From Sphagnum compactum (Eukaryota; Bryophyta; Sphagnopsida; Sphagnales), in the NCBI GenBank assembly GCA_965153455.1, contig OZ234495.1, forward strand, positions 16,240,875 through 16,304,874: 64,000 nt of DNA, in the 5' to 3' direction. Numbering within the stretch: the stretch's first letter is position 1; the number at the start of each line of letters is the position of its first letter. Below are positions 10,660-21,191 of the stretch, piece by piece. The notes beneath the pieces were generated by a model. It was not told where the DNA came from. It ran no database searches and saw only the letters and a program-made list of their open reading frames with translations. The translations under genes and the position numbers were made by a program.

Positions 10660-10925
10660 CTGTATGACGGGATGGATGGATGGACGAGTCGGACGGACGG
10701 AGGAAATGTCCGTCCGGTCTGGTTGGATGATGGACATGGGAAAGCCACGCCCTCGGTATACTTAGCTACTGTCGGTGGTTACATGTCCGTCTGTCCGGTT
10801 GGATGACGGGACGAATGACGTACATGGGAAAGCCACGCCCTCGCTATATTTAGGGCCGGACGAATTTAGGGGAAGCTTCATTCGTACGGCTTCAGGGGAA
10901 GCTTCATTGTTCCTTTACTATAGAT
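10655..10925 (+). repeat. GGATGG/GACGG repeat bordering the gene-fragment cluster (right)
   Basis: It begins CTTCCCTGTATGACGG and holds GGATGG and GTCCGTCCGG words. It contains two copies of ACATGGGAAAGCCACGCCC (10735 and 10828) and ends with two AGGGGAAGCTTCATT words, the second followed by GTTCCTTTACTATA. It is a longer, internally duplicated version of 6272-6440, in the same orientation. Confidence 0.65.
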
Positions 10926-11530
10926 AATAACTACTGGTACCCGTGACCTTCGGACACCCGTGGCTACACCACTCCAGCCACCCCGAATGCTCTGTTTGGT
11001 CGCCATAATAAATTTTCCCAAAATAACAGTCATGGGTCCCACCCTAAGGCATTTATATCCCCACAGATAAAAACAATATTGTGATTTAGCGCAGTGGTCC
11101 CGACCGACGTTGTGTGGGTATCAAAACCAGCCGTGTGTACCCTCAGGTTATCAGTCCGGGTATTTATTCCCTTATCCGACGGGGGTGAGAAAACCCAAAA
11201 CCCCGATTCTGACATTTTGAACCTTGGTTCCCGAAAGTTTTGGAAATTTTCGAAAACACGCTCCTCTATATAACCGCCGGTTCTTTCGATAGTGGGGGGG
11301 GGGGGGGGAGGGGAAGGTTTTTATATCCGCCTCTGGTGCGGTGGGAGAAGGATGCGATCCGACCGTCATTCCTTCCCTTCGGACGGCTGCGATGCTTTGT
11401 GGAGATCAGGTCCTGGTTTGTACACCTGGCCGGTGCGAAAACCGTGGTGGTCGCCCGCCGCTTCACCGGCCTCTCCCTCCCCCACCCCCCAAAACCCCCG
11501 TCAGAGACAGACGGACTTACTGAATTAATA
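10926..11530 (+). mobile_element. GC-rich non-autonomous element (RTE/SINE-like ends), copy 1
   Basis: The start, TACTGGTACCCGTGACCTTCGG, and the end, CCGCTTCACCGGCCTCTCCC through CAGACGGACTTACTGAATT, recur at 11527-12517 and 52535-52902. The element is GC-rich within an AT-rich background and includes a 15-nt poly-G tract at 11294-11308. The CCCGTG...CACGG-type start and an end running into AATTAATATA resemble non-LTR retroposon remnants of plants. No reverse-transcriptase coding was found. Confidence 0.45.
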
Positions 11531-12517
11531 CTAGTGGGTACCCGCGACCTTCGGTCATTGTGATACTGCTCCTGCCGCCATTCGTCCTCCTCCTTCCTCC
11601 TCCTCTTCCATCATCTTCTTCTTCAGGGATGAGGAACTTGGATGGATGGATGACGGGATGGATGACAAATTTTTGTAATTCAAAAGAAAAAATCCCCCAA
11701 AAATATTTTGAAAATGAAAAAATAACAACACTGGAATTGGACCCGTAAAATGGTCCATACTAATAAAATCGTTCCCAAAAAGAAAAGAAAAGGGGGAAAA
11801 AAAAAAAGACGGTTCTGTCATCTGGGGGGTTGCAGAATCGGCCTCGCAGAGACTGTTAACGGGTCGGAATGACCTCGTTTCTGTCAGGTCAAAATCCGGG
11901 AGTGCCGAGCCGGGTCTAGCTGTAACAGACCTCTCCCTCCCCCACCCCCCACGCTGGGCCCAGTCGGCTTGAACGCCGGGCTCCGTCAGAAACAGACGTA
12001 ATGAAATTTTTGTCAGGTCGAAATCCGGGAGTGTCGGGCCGAGCCAAGTGTTCCCGAATGTTCCCACCCTACATATGTTCCCAGTTTTCCGACCTCACAT
12101 ACGTTTCCCATTGGTTGGTTCCATTTACTTTCGAAAACCTTCGAGAATTGATGGGGTTTCATGAAACAATCAGAAAAGAACCGGCGGTTCTTTGTCCAGT
12201 TCTGAGACTTTTTCCTATTTTGAGAACCACAGCCAGCAAGTGATATACCAAAACCGGTTGTTGGAGGTCAGTCGAGTATGTACTTGATTTGATAATCGAT
12301 GGGTATCTATCCCTCATTCTAATGCCCTTGGGCTTCTCAAAATAATGGGCACTGGAGGCCCCCGGAGGCCTGGGGGCCCCATTATTTCACACGGGGCAAC
12401 ATGGGGGAGCAGAATGGTCCTTTGGAGTGAGTTGTGTGTGTCACCCGCTGCTTCACCGGCCTCTCCCTCCCCCACCCCCCAAAACCTCCGTCACAGACAG
12501 ACTTAGTGAATTAATAT
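11527..12517 (+). mobile_element. GC-rich non-autonomous element, copy 2 (composite)
   Basis: This copy directly abuts copy 1: AATACTAGTGGGTACCCGCG at 11527 starts where CTGAATTAATA ends. It contains GTCAGGTCAAAATCCGGGAG near 11885 and a second, diverged copy near 12015. A hairpin (AATAATGGG...CCCCATTATT) lies at about 12341-12389. It ends with the shared tail at 12444-12517. The internal repetition suggests two nested or tandem elements. Confidence 0.4.
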
Positions 12518-12529
12518 ATAAGATATATG

Positions 12530-13794
12530 ATTTCCAAAGGATCAGTACACTTCAAGACTATGAGAGAGCTACGCTGGTTGGTGGTGTAATAAGTTTAGCA
12601 TCTTAGATGGTGCAAGTATATGGTCGGCTTTGGCAGTTCTTCGCTGAATAATTAATTAAATCTAATATTTTTTATTTGGCAGCTATTTTTTTAATCCTTA
12701 ATTTTTTTTGTGCATATGTGTTATATATCTAATAAAATTTATTAATGTTTTAAGATATTTCATTGCGTGAGTGGTCGGTTGGATGGATGTAAAGTAACTG
12801 ATTTGATCAGGTAGGTCCTAGTTCAAAATTAGTTGGCAACTTGAATGTGCTTTACAAAATTTCGACAGAAAGGGTTAAATTTTATGCTAAAATTTCGACA
12901 AAGTTGAAAATAATTTAATTTATGCCACAATAGTATGAATACTTCCAATCAAGCAAGCTCTATTTCAGGCTCTCCTTGGGTCTCATGGTGCATTACCGAA
13001 GCTTTCACATGGCCTCCTCCCTCCAATGTCATTTGTAGAACATCATCGAACAACTCTTCCTTCCCTCTATCATTGACTACAATCATCTGGATTCAAAGTT
13101 TTAGGGTTCCAATTCTAAAACATAGGGATTTGGACGGAGTGCAACAAAACCACAAGGAGGTTGTAAACACTTACTGGGTGGTGTGTTTGATTATTGTATT
13201 GCATGTCATTACATCTAAATGAATGGCTTGGAGGTCGTTTATATAAAATTCCACCCACTACGTCAAAACATGGATTTTAAGACTGCACATTACAATCATA
13301 TGTGTCAAATGTGATTGTATGACTATGTAGTCCAAACATCCCCTATGATGGTTCTAGCCATCGTTCTTTTATTGATAATGGAATGTTGTCCAAGCATCCA
13401 CATCATTAACAGCATGAATCATATCCATGCCACCATTTGCAAATGTTATTATGAATACCAATTCCATGACGACATTCATTTCTTACAATAGTCGTGGAAG
13501 ACTCCAACAACAGTCTAGATCTAGTTTTAAATTTAAATTACAAATTTCTTGATTATTTCCTTGTTGTCATGTGGCAAGCATAGACCTAAGATCTAATACC
13601 ATGTTGCCATGTAAAAACCTACCCAAGGATATTGAAAATGCTATTAGTCAATCACATGTTGCCACATGGCAACTTAGGCATAAGCATTTAATTTTTTTTT
13701 ACAATTTATGTGTTACCATGCAACACCTAGGGTTAAAAAACAAACCTTCTAATGCCCAATTACATGTTACCACATGGTAACCTCAACATGTAAA
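12530..13794. other. Intergenic DNA without a recognisable gene
   Basis: AT-rich sequence with one open frame of 95 codons (12935-13222) that has no recognisable domain. Words such as TGTTGCCATGT, CACATGTTGCCACATGG and TTACCACATGGTAAC near 13598-13780 form a loose cluster of short palindromes. I see no gene. Confidence 0.45.
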
Positions 13795-14830
13795 TTCTAG
13801 GCTAGGTGGTTAACCTAGGAAGCCTAGGAAACCTACCCTATGAAACCTATGCTAGGCAACCTACCATAGGACAACAACCTAGGAAGCCTAGGTTAAAAAC
13901 AACAAACATAGGCTAGGAAACCCATGTAAACCTAGGAAAGCCTAGCCAAGTAGGCTAAATCACCTCACTAGGTAGCAAAAGTGAGGACTTGAACTTGTCA
14001 ATTTCACTTTGAAGGTTCAAGTCTTCAACCATTGAATCACAACTTCTTTTATGTAATAGATCATTGTTACCCACAAAGTTATAAACCTTAAATTATTTCA
14101 AATTAATTCACCAAGCTTATATAACCTAATTAAACTAGGTATATCCTAGCCTAACCTAGGTCACCTAGGCCTCCCAAGACTAGCCTAAATTAACTTTTGT
14201 TGACCTAGGCTAATTTCAACTTCATTAAGCTAACATAATATAACCTAAGGTAACCCTAGGTCAACGTAGGTTAATTTAGACCTCCTAGGCTCAATTAGGC
14301 TACATTAGGCCTTCATAACTAACCTAGGCGTAGCTTAAGCAAACCAAAGCTAGCTTAGGTTAAGGTTAGCTTAAGTTTAACCTAGATTGACCTAAGCTAA
14401 CCTTTAGAATATATAGGTTAACCAAGGCTAACTTAGGTTAACATAGGTTAATTTTATATTGATTTAGGCTAAATTCACTTAAACTTAAATTAAATTCAAG
14501 CTATCGAATGTTAAACTTAGGCTAAACATCAACATGGGTTAAAGTTAAGTTGATGTCAATTCAACTTAGGATAAATCATAAATTAAACCTAAAATAATCT
14601 CAATTAACCTTGATTAAACGTAAATTGACCTCAACAAAACTTGGCTAAATGTAGGTTAAACCTTGGTTAAAATTTTAATCCTCAACTAAATTGGCTACTT
14701 GACTCGGCTAAATTTTGATTAAATTGGATAAGTGATTAAATTAGTTAAACCTTGGTTAATTGGTTGCATTGTTAAATTGGCTAAATTTTAGGTAAACCTT
14801 GGTTAGATTGGTTGAGGGATGCAACAAATT
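13795..14830. repeat. Degenerate CCTAGG/TAGGTTAA-rich low-complexity tract
   Basis: For about 1 kb the sequence is built from variants of AACCTAGGCTA and TAGGTTAAC in both orientations, with no fixed period. A similar vocabulary (CTACCTAGG, TTACTTAGG) returns at 60.84-61.4 kb and 63.85-64 kb. It looks like an old, degenerate minisatellite. No coding potential. Confidence 0.6.
13983..14046 (-). repeat. tRNA-like SINE head (tentative)
   Basis: On the minus strand GTGATTCAATGGTTGAAG resembles a pol III A box, and AAGTTCAAGTCCTC about 40 nt later resembles a B box. The acceptor stem does not pair, so this is not a functional tRNA. It is best read as the head of a tRNA-derived SINE. Confidence 0.35.
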
Positions 14831-16214
14831 TAACTCAACTAAAAAACTTGTCTAAAGTTGTATCTTGAAACCAAATTTGAGCAACTCGAGATTGCCACGA
14901 AATTGGAACTATGGTAAGTAGTTGTTTTTTGGGATGTCATGATATAAATTACATCCATGGATTAATATCAATGGTGAAAAGAACTCCCAAACCCCAAGTG
15001 ATGGCCATCTAATATTTCAAATTGACCAACATATTTTGCGTTGGTGATAGTTATTTCTATCATTCTTATGCTTGGTAGAAACTTTACCATATGTGAAAAA
15101 AACTAAAACAACAATGTTATCTAGCAAAAAAACTTGTAGTTGATGGCTTCATTAGTGTTATTGGCAACCCTCATAGTCACACCTTATGATCACAAACATG
15201 GTGTTTATCAATGTGAACTTAAGATGGAAAAAGAAATATTTAGATGATCAATCTTTTGGGGTTTTTTTCCTGACCCTTTAGTAGGAATTTTTGGGAAGTG
15301 GTGAAGGCTTTCTTTCACATTATGGAAATAATTTGTTTTTCTTATTCAAAATAGGTCATTTTGGATGTTTTGTCTTTGTATTTTCCTTTGGTTTTGAAAT
15401 TTTTTTTGGTGCATGATTCATACTTTCATATATGATTAGAAGTTTTGGCTTTTGAAATTCTTAGTAACTTTCTCGGTTCCTCATAAAACCTTATAGCATG
15501 TCATGTATAGTTGTCACACAAACCACTGGTTGTGACAATTCAACACAAGAATGTATGTAATTATTAATGATTTCTTATTTTTCAAATTTAGGGGCTTAGC
15601 TTAAATTGTGAAGTTCATCTACCTTCCACATGAGACTATAGTTTATTTGAAATGGGATAAATTTGTCCAATGTTAACATAACCTATAAATGTTTTCAATT
15701 CATCAAAAAGGTTTGTTCAATTTATTGTCAGGTAATGTGGTCATTTTTTTCCCCTTGTCATGCTGTTATTTGGCATGTAAGTTGGAAAAGGTGTGTTGAA
15801 TTATGTATTTAAAAAGAGAAGGTTATGCATAATTTGGGTAGGTGGAATTCCACACCTTTGACCTTGCTATGAAAATTCAACCCCATTTTTCAAAGCTTTC
15901 AAAGCTCCGTGACAAGTCAACATCACCAATTCTAAAATTGCAGTTTTAATAATACATTATAAAAAATCACAACTTTTCAAAAAGTTCAACTTGATTAAAA
16001 GTGTTCACATTGATCAAAAGGATCTTCAAATTTATTAAAGGCATGGGGCATGAAGTTCACATGGTTTTGATTAAAATGATCATTTTGACGAAGTGTTAAG
16101 TCATACATTTAATCAAGAAGGACAAATGTTTAAAATGGTCCATCAAGATGCCCATGGCCTAGTCAAATTGGCCATATTGAATGGTCATGTTTAGTTAAAT
16201 AGCCATATTAATTT
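14831..16214. other. AT-rich intergenic DNA, nothing recognised
   Basis: No open frame above about 60 codons and no repeat ends that I can define. Near 15.95-16.2 kb, words such as TTCACATTGATCAAAAGGATC recur in degenerate form. Confidence 0.4.
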
Positions 16215-16850
16215 GGTTAACTAGCCTACTTGCTATGCCTATTAGGCTACCTACATACCTATTTACTTACCATCTACCTATTCATGTTTTCTCTACCTAC
16301 TATTATGAAGTACTATTTATCAAAATTACTTATTTACTTACTTACTTACCTATTTATATTTAATTATCTATTTAATTACTTATTATCTACCTATTTATTT
16401 ATTTACCTACCTACTATCTATCTACATACCTATTTATAGTTTACATTAATAGGTATGTACATTTAAAAATAGGTAAGTAGACATGTGTATCTATCTATTT
16501 ACTTAATTAGATACCTACTAACTTATTTATGAAAAAAATTGAAGTTCAAATGTTGTTATACACATTGATAAAAAATTTCATGGAAGTTCAAAGAAACATA
16601 TTAGATAAATTTGGTATCATATTATTATTCAAAATGAAGGGTAGTTTGATGGTCACGCCATTGATGTGGGTTTAAAAAGATCGAGGTTCAATCCCTTTTA
16701 CCAACATATATTATGTGGAATATGTATATATTGTATATATTCCATGTGTGTGTAAGTGTGTAATACCTAGGTGGGTTGTGAATAGGTAGGTAAGAGATCA
16801 TGGGTGTGTGGGTGGGTAGGTAGGTAAGTATTTACTATTTATTTATTATT
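16215..16850. repeat. Degenerate (TTAC/CTAC)n and (GGTA)n simple repeats
   Basis: 16215-16520 is made of CCTA, TTAC and TATT tetranucleotide variants; 16760-16830 holds GGTAGGTAAG-type repeats on the same strand. A 69-codon frame of Tyr/Leu repeats at 16230 arises only from the repeat. Confidence 0.6.
16636..16700 (+). repeat. tRNA-like SINE head (tentative)
   Basis: GGTAGTTTGATGGTCA resembles an A box, and GAGGTTCAATCCC 40 nt downstream matches the pol III B box. Flanking stems do not pair into a tRNA acceptor. Same kind of signal as at 13983-14046. Confidence 0.35.
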
Positions 16851-18319
16851 CACATTTTTATATTTACAAATTGAACTTTTTTTTTAATAGATGTTTTTTA
16901 GTTGAACAATTTGTAGTCTGATTTGACTAGTCAAAAAAATATTATGATCAATAAATAAAATCACCAATCAAATTGGACATGTTCAAATTAATTTGTTCAA
17001 TATGATTAAATGGTCAAATTGACCAAATGTCAAAATAATTGATGATTGGTTTTGTTTTCCAATCAAATGAACCATGATTTCTTGTAATGATATGTCCTAC
17101 ATGTGGAAAAACTTATTACCCACATAATATTTTAATAGGCAATACTCCATAATATAATAATTTAGTCTTCTATCATGAATTGTTTTTTGAGAAAAAATCT
17201 CCCCTAAATCATGATATTCTAAGAGAAGAAAAGGGGGAGAAAAAAGAGAAAAAAACCCAACCCCTCAACCCTTAGAAACAACCAACCCTCTCCCCTTGTG
17301 TGCTAACTAAGAAACAATCTCTTGGAAGGTCCTTACCCCGAAAAGAAGGGTAAAAAAAACGCCCTTAAGAAAAAATCTACACTTATATCCTTATCCATTC
17401 AACCCCGATACCCACACAAAAGGAGTTCCCACAATGCCTCTATAGGACAAAGCCAACAAAGATATTGGGTAAAATTGCAAGCAACTTGCAATGAAGCATG
17501 AAACATTGCAAGCAAGCAACAACCAATGGTCAAGTCTACAGTACATCAAGAGGAAACATGCCACTGATGTTAAAGTAGGCACTCATTAAGACCTAACAGC
17601 CATTTTAAATCCTTCATACTTGGTTGGTAATGCTTGCTGGGAGCCTTGTGAGATATCTGGTATAACGCAAGAAACCATCAACTCTGTTGGAGGAACAACT
17701 GAGTCATCACAGGTTGCCAATGGATCCTTCACCGGTGGCTGTTAATTCATTCTGGCCACAAATATTCCAGTTTGTGAAATCACTTCTCAAACATCACACA
17801 CATGAGAATTCCACACACATGAACTGAAATGGAATAACCTTCAATTGCAGTTTTGCTGCCCAGACACCATCCAAGGCGCCCCAACAGCATCAAAACATAA
17901 GTGACATCCTAAACTTTCTAAGACATAGTTCAGATCTGGACTACTCCAAGGTTCCACTGCTTCTGGGCAGACAAGAGTGTTAGCAGATTTCTCTAGTTCT
18001 CAAAGTTCAAATTCCTAGAGCATTGCAACCGAAGGCACACAAGCATTGTAACCTAGAAATGGCATCTAATTATACTGGCTGGTCTTAAAGAGGGAGGATG
18101 CACCATGAAAAACCAATGTCCTCAGTGTCATGCAAATTTTGATTTCATTGTGCATGCGATTAGGGTTGGACACAGCAGTCAAAATTCAGCAATTACAATA
18201 ATGCTAAGATGTCAAAATCAGCTATTAATGCAAGTATCAAATGTCACTAAATCCCATTCTGGTACTAAAAACAGGAAAACTCAGCTCCCCACAAAAACTT
18301 AAAAAATATGTTCCAAATA
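16851..18319. other. Intergenic DNA downstream of ARL2
   Basis: No gene recognised. The last few hundred bases before 18320 should include the ARL2 3' untranslated region, but I cannot fix its polyadenylation site. Confidence 0.4.
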
Positions 18320-20176
18320 TTACTCAAGCATGTAGATTCGTGATCCTATATCCGAAACCAACCAATCAAAACCTGCCAGCAGGCCTTCTCCTGTAACTGC
18401 ACTACACCCAATTATCTGCCAGTGACGACTGCCATCCATTACCTCCAAATTCAGCACCTGCAAAATGATCACACCCACGCCCACACCCACAAGTGGTTTA
18501 TGTATGTGGAATATCAGGTGACAAGATTCAGGTACTTTGACAAGGCAATGGTTGTGAATGATTAACAAACAATGGGTTTTGACCAATGTTGGTCTGCTAT
18601 GTATATAGGCCTGCACCTGTTATCAACACTGGTATCAAGGACTCTAGCAGGCTGGTATGACCTGAGGCAATACCAGCCTTATACCAGGACCAGTCTGGTA
18701 GGGACTTGAGGTAATACCAGATGTGTACCAGTCTTACACCAGTTTCACTACCAGGTATATACCTGACTCATACCAGCCAGAAAACAGTCTTTGACCCAAT
18801 ACTAGGACCAGGCTGGTATGTTTCAAAAGTTGATACCAGACCAACACTGGTTTTGACAATTCTACTAACCATACCTGGAAACATTAGAGATGTCGTCATT
18901 AATAAAATTCACCCTTCTTTGCAACCACAACCACACCCTCTTAATGTAGTACCACCCCATTACTAAAAGCTTTGTACATTGATCATCTCCCTGATACTTT
19001 TATATACACCTTTCTCTGAGTTTTATCAGTGCCGTAATTCTTACCCTGGCAATTTCCTGGGGTGTCATGGCACCTTTGATGTCTTGCTTGTTTGCAAATA
19101 TCAGCAATGATGCACCAGCCAATTTCTGGATGCAAAAAGCCAACAGTAAATTTTCACCTAGTGTCAAACTAGCCACTTTGTCTCAACATCCTTCTCCTAC
19201 ACATAATATGAAATTGTTGTCATTCTGATGAACAATGAAAAATCCAAGAATATGTCATTCAGTGATCTAGCACTCACATATTACAAAATAAAAAAAGAAA
19301 AAAACCTCCAATCTCATATAATGTAATAGATTTTATGACTAGCTGAGGTCTAGGATGAAGGAGGGTTAGGGTTTTGTAAGATAATAAGAATCACCTCTTG
19401 CTTGAGAAGGCCATGAAGCTCATGCCGACAGTCATTCAGGCGGCGCAGGTCAGAGCTATCCACAACCCACACCATTCCATCTGTCTGCTCATAATAGTTT
19501 CGCCAATAGGATCGAAGGGTTTTCTGACCTCCAACATCCCATATATTAAGGCGAAAGCTGGGCACACCAAATTCAAGCAATCATCAACTTCTGGTTTTAG
19601 TAGTTGGAAATTTGAGCACAAATGGAGTTCAAAGACTAGGACTGAAGCCTTTAGTTTTAGGCATTACACAATCGCAGATTGATCCCAGGGTTTGTTTCAG
19701 GTTTAGGTTCATTGTTCTGGTCACACTGATTGGAATCTCCTTGTTGTCCGACAGGCAGCTTCCTTCCAATTTGATCACAAGTATGCACTGAATGCTGTTG
19801 AACACGTTGCAATTCTGTGAAGAAAGCTCTTGAACTTGATGAAGAGATTGAGCCATAGATTGGAACAGCTGCATACCTATTATACTGCATGGTCTTGATA
19901 TTGAAGCCTAGAGTTGGGCTAATGCTGCTTGTGTCCTCTCCATTGATGCGTTTCACGATGGTCGTCTTTCCTGCATTGTCCAGTCCCCTAACAAATTTGC
20001 CAGCAATCAAGCAGAAACCCAACTTAGAAAACGGATAGGTCATCATAAAATTCCCACTCCAGTGAAACAACCAACTATGAAATCTTACTCCTTCAAGGAA
20101 CCCTAAGAGTGTGCCATTCGAGAAGATGTTCATTTGCAGGAAAGCAAACACAGACAGAAACACAGACACAGCATCT

Positions 20177-20212
<36 letters not shown>

Positions 20213-20304
20213 AATAAAATTTAGGGTCAAAATTCGTACACCATGAGGATGCGCATTTCCTTCTCTTTCTTCTTCACCTTCTTGATGATAGTCAACAACC
20301 CCAT
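18320..20304 (-). CDS. ARL2: ARL2/TITAN5-type ARF-like small GTPase
   Basis: Five exons: 20240-20304, 19877-19987, 19395-19557, 19045-19125, 18320-18457. They join in frame to 185 aa, the usual length for ARL2 (TITAN5 in Arabidopsis). Visible motifs: [17 protein letters not shown]-terminus, P-loop GLDNAGKTT at 23-31, switch I Thr47 in SPTLGFNIK, switch II WDVGGQ 65-70 with the catalytic Gln70, NKQD 125-128, and GCSA 157-160. The protein ends [15 protein letters not shown]. In other organisms ARL2 binds GTP and works with tubulin cofactors in alpha/beta-tubulin folding and microtubule organisation. All introns are GT-AG (252, 319, 269 and 587 bp). Intron 1 holds a (CT)n tract on the coding strand (about 20176-20211), and the largest intron holds an unusual repeat. 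Start: the first in-frame ATG with the conserved N-terminus. Assignment is firm. Confidence 0.95.
18634..18855. repeat. CTGGTAT/ATACCAG repeat in the last ARL2 intron
   Basis: Within about 220 bp, CTGGTAT or its complement ATACCAG and near variants (ACCAGTC, CTGGTAG) occur more than a dozen times in both orientations. The spacing is irregular. It lies wholly inside the 587-bp intron 18458-19044 and could fold into many alternative hairpins. Confidence 0.65.
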
Positions 20305-20755
20305 CTCTTCTGGCCTTTCCCCTTGTCTCTTCCCAATATGATTCCCACCAAAGAAAAAGAAATCAAAGTTCCTCCTCAGATAATAATGTATATACAAAAT
20401 TTGTTTGGGGAAATCATCGAAGTTATATTAGTTTGGGAGCAAAAGTTCCTCAGTTGCATTGTAAGCGAGATGGGTACTACACAGTTGGATCCGGCTCCAG
20501 AACATGAACGCGAGAGGGTCGGTCGGAATGCAGATCGGAATCATAGTAAGAGGAAGAAGAGCAAATGTGTCAATCTCTTGATGCAGGGTTTTCCAACATA
20601 ACAGTTTTAGGGTTGAGCAAAGAGAGTGGTATCTAGACTTTCAGTTCATCAGCAGCTTCAGTTATTGCTTTTTTTCCAGTTATTTTTTAAGTGTTTTTGG
20701 ACTACACAGGGTATCAATATCCAACTTTTTTTGAAACTTTTAAACCCATATATTA

Positions 20756-21186
20756 GAGATATCCGTAAAGTCAGGAAAAGACAAGGTCAGTACCCCGAGT
20801 TTGGTCATACACAGGGTGAGATTAACAAAAAAAAAGACCTGCAAAAAAGTACATTAGCATTCAAGGGGGGGTGAAACTCAGGAAACCATCAAAAAAAAAT
20901 TTGATGGTTTCCTGAGTTTCACCCTGTCTTTCTTTTTTCCTGAGCGCCTCCACTGCTGCTACATAGATTTTCGCTGCTCCTACCTGTACAACTACTATAA
21001 TGGTTCCCCTCCAACCTTGTCACGCATTAAATGCTCAGATTCAGCACTTCGCACTGAGTTTCGGCATTTCATACTGAGATTTAATAAAATTTCCTTACTT
21101 TGCGGATATCACTTAAAAAGAGAGGTTAGGGGGGTGAAAGAGAGGACGAAGACAAGGTGAAGACAGGGTGACTTTACGGATATCTT
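20756..21186 (+). mobile_element. 431-bp TIR element with internal hairpin, copy 1
   Basis: The ends are inverted: GAGATATCCGTAAAGTCA at 20756 and TGACTTTACGGATATCTT ending at 21186. Both flanks are TATTA (20751-20755 and 21187-21191), a 5-bp target duplication. Near 20869-20925 is an almost perfect hairpin: GTGAAACTCAGGAAACCATC, an A/T loop, then its complement. A second, inverted and diverged copy is at 59062-59479. No transposase is encoded, so it is non-autonomous. Confidence 0.75.
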
Positions 21187-21191
21187 TATTA

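Noticed and set aside
11555-12067. 170-codon minus-strand frame in the GC-rich block
   Set aside because: It is made of repeated element words (for example two LPDFDLT segments) without any domain.
13983-14046. Functional tRNA gene
   Set aside because: Box-like motifs are present but no acceptor or anticodon stem pairs, so it is only listed as a possible SINE head.
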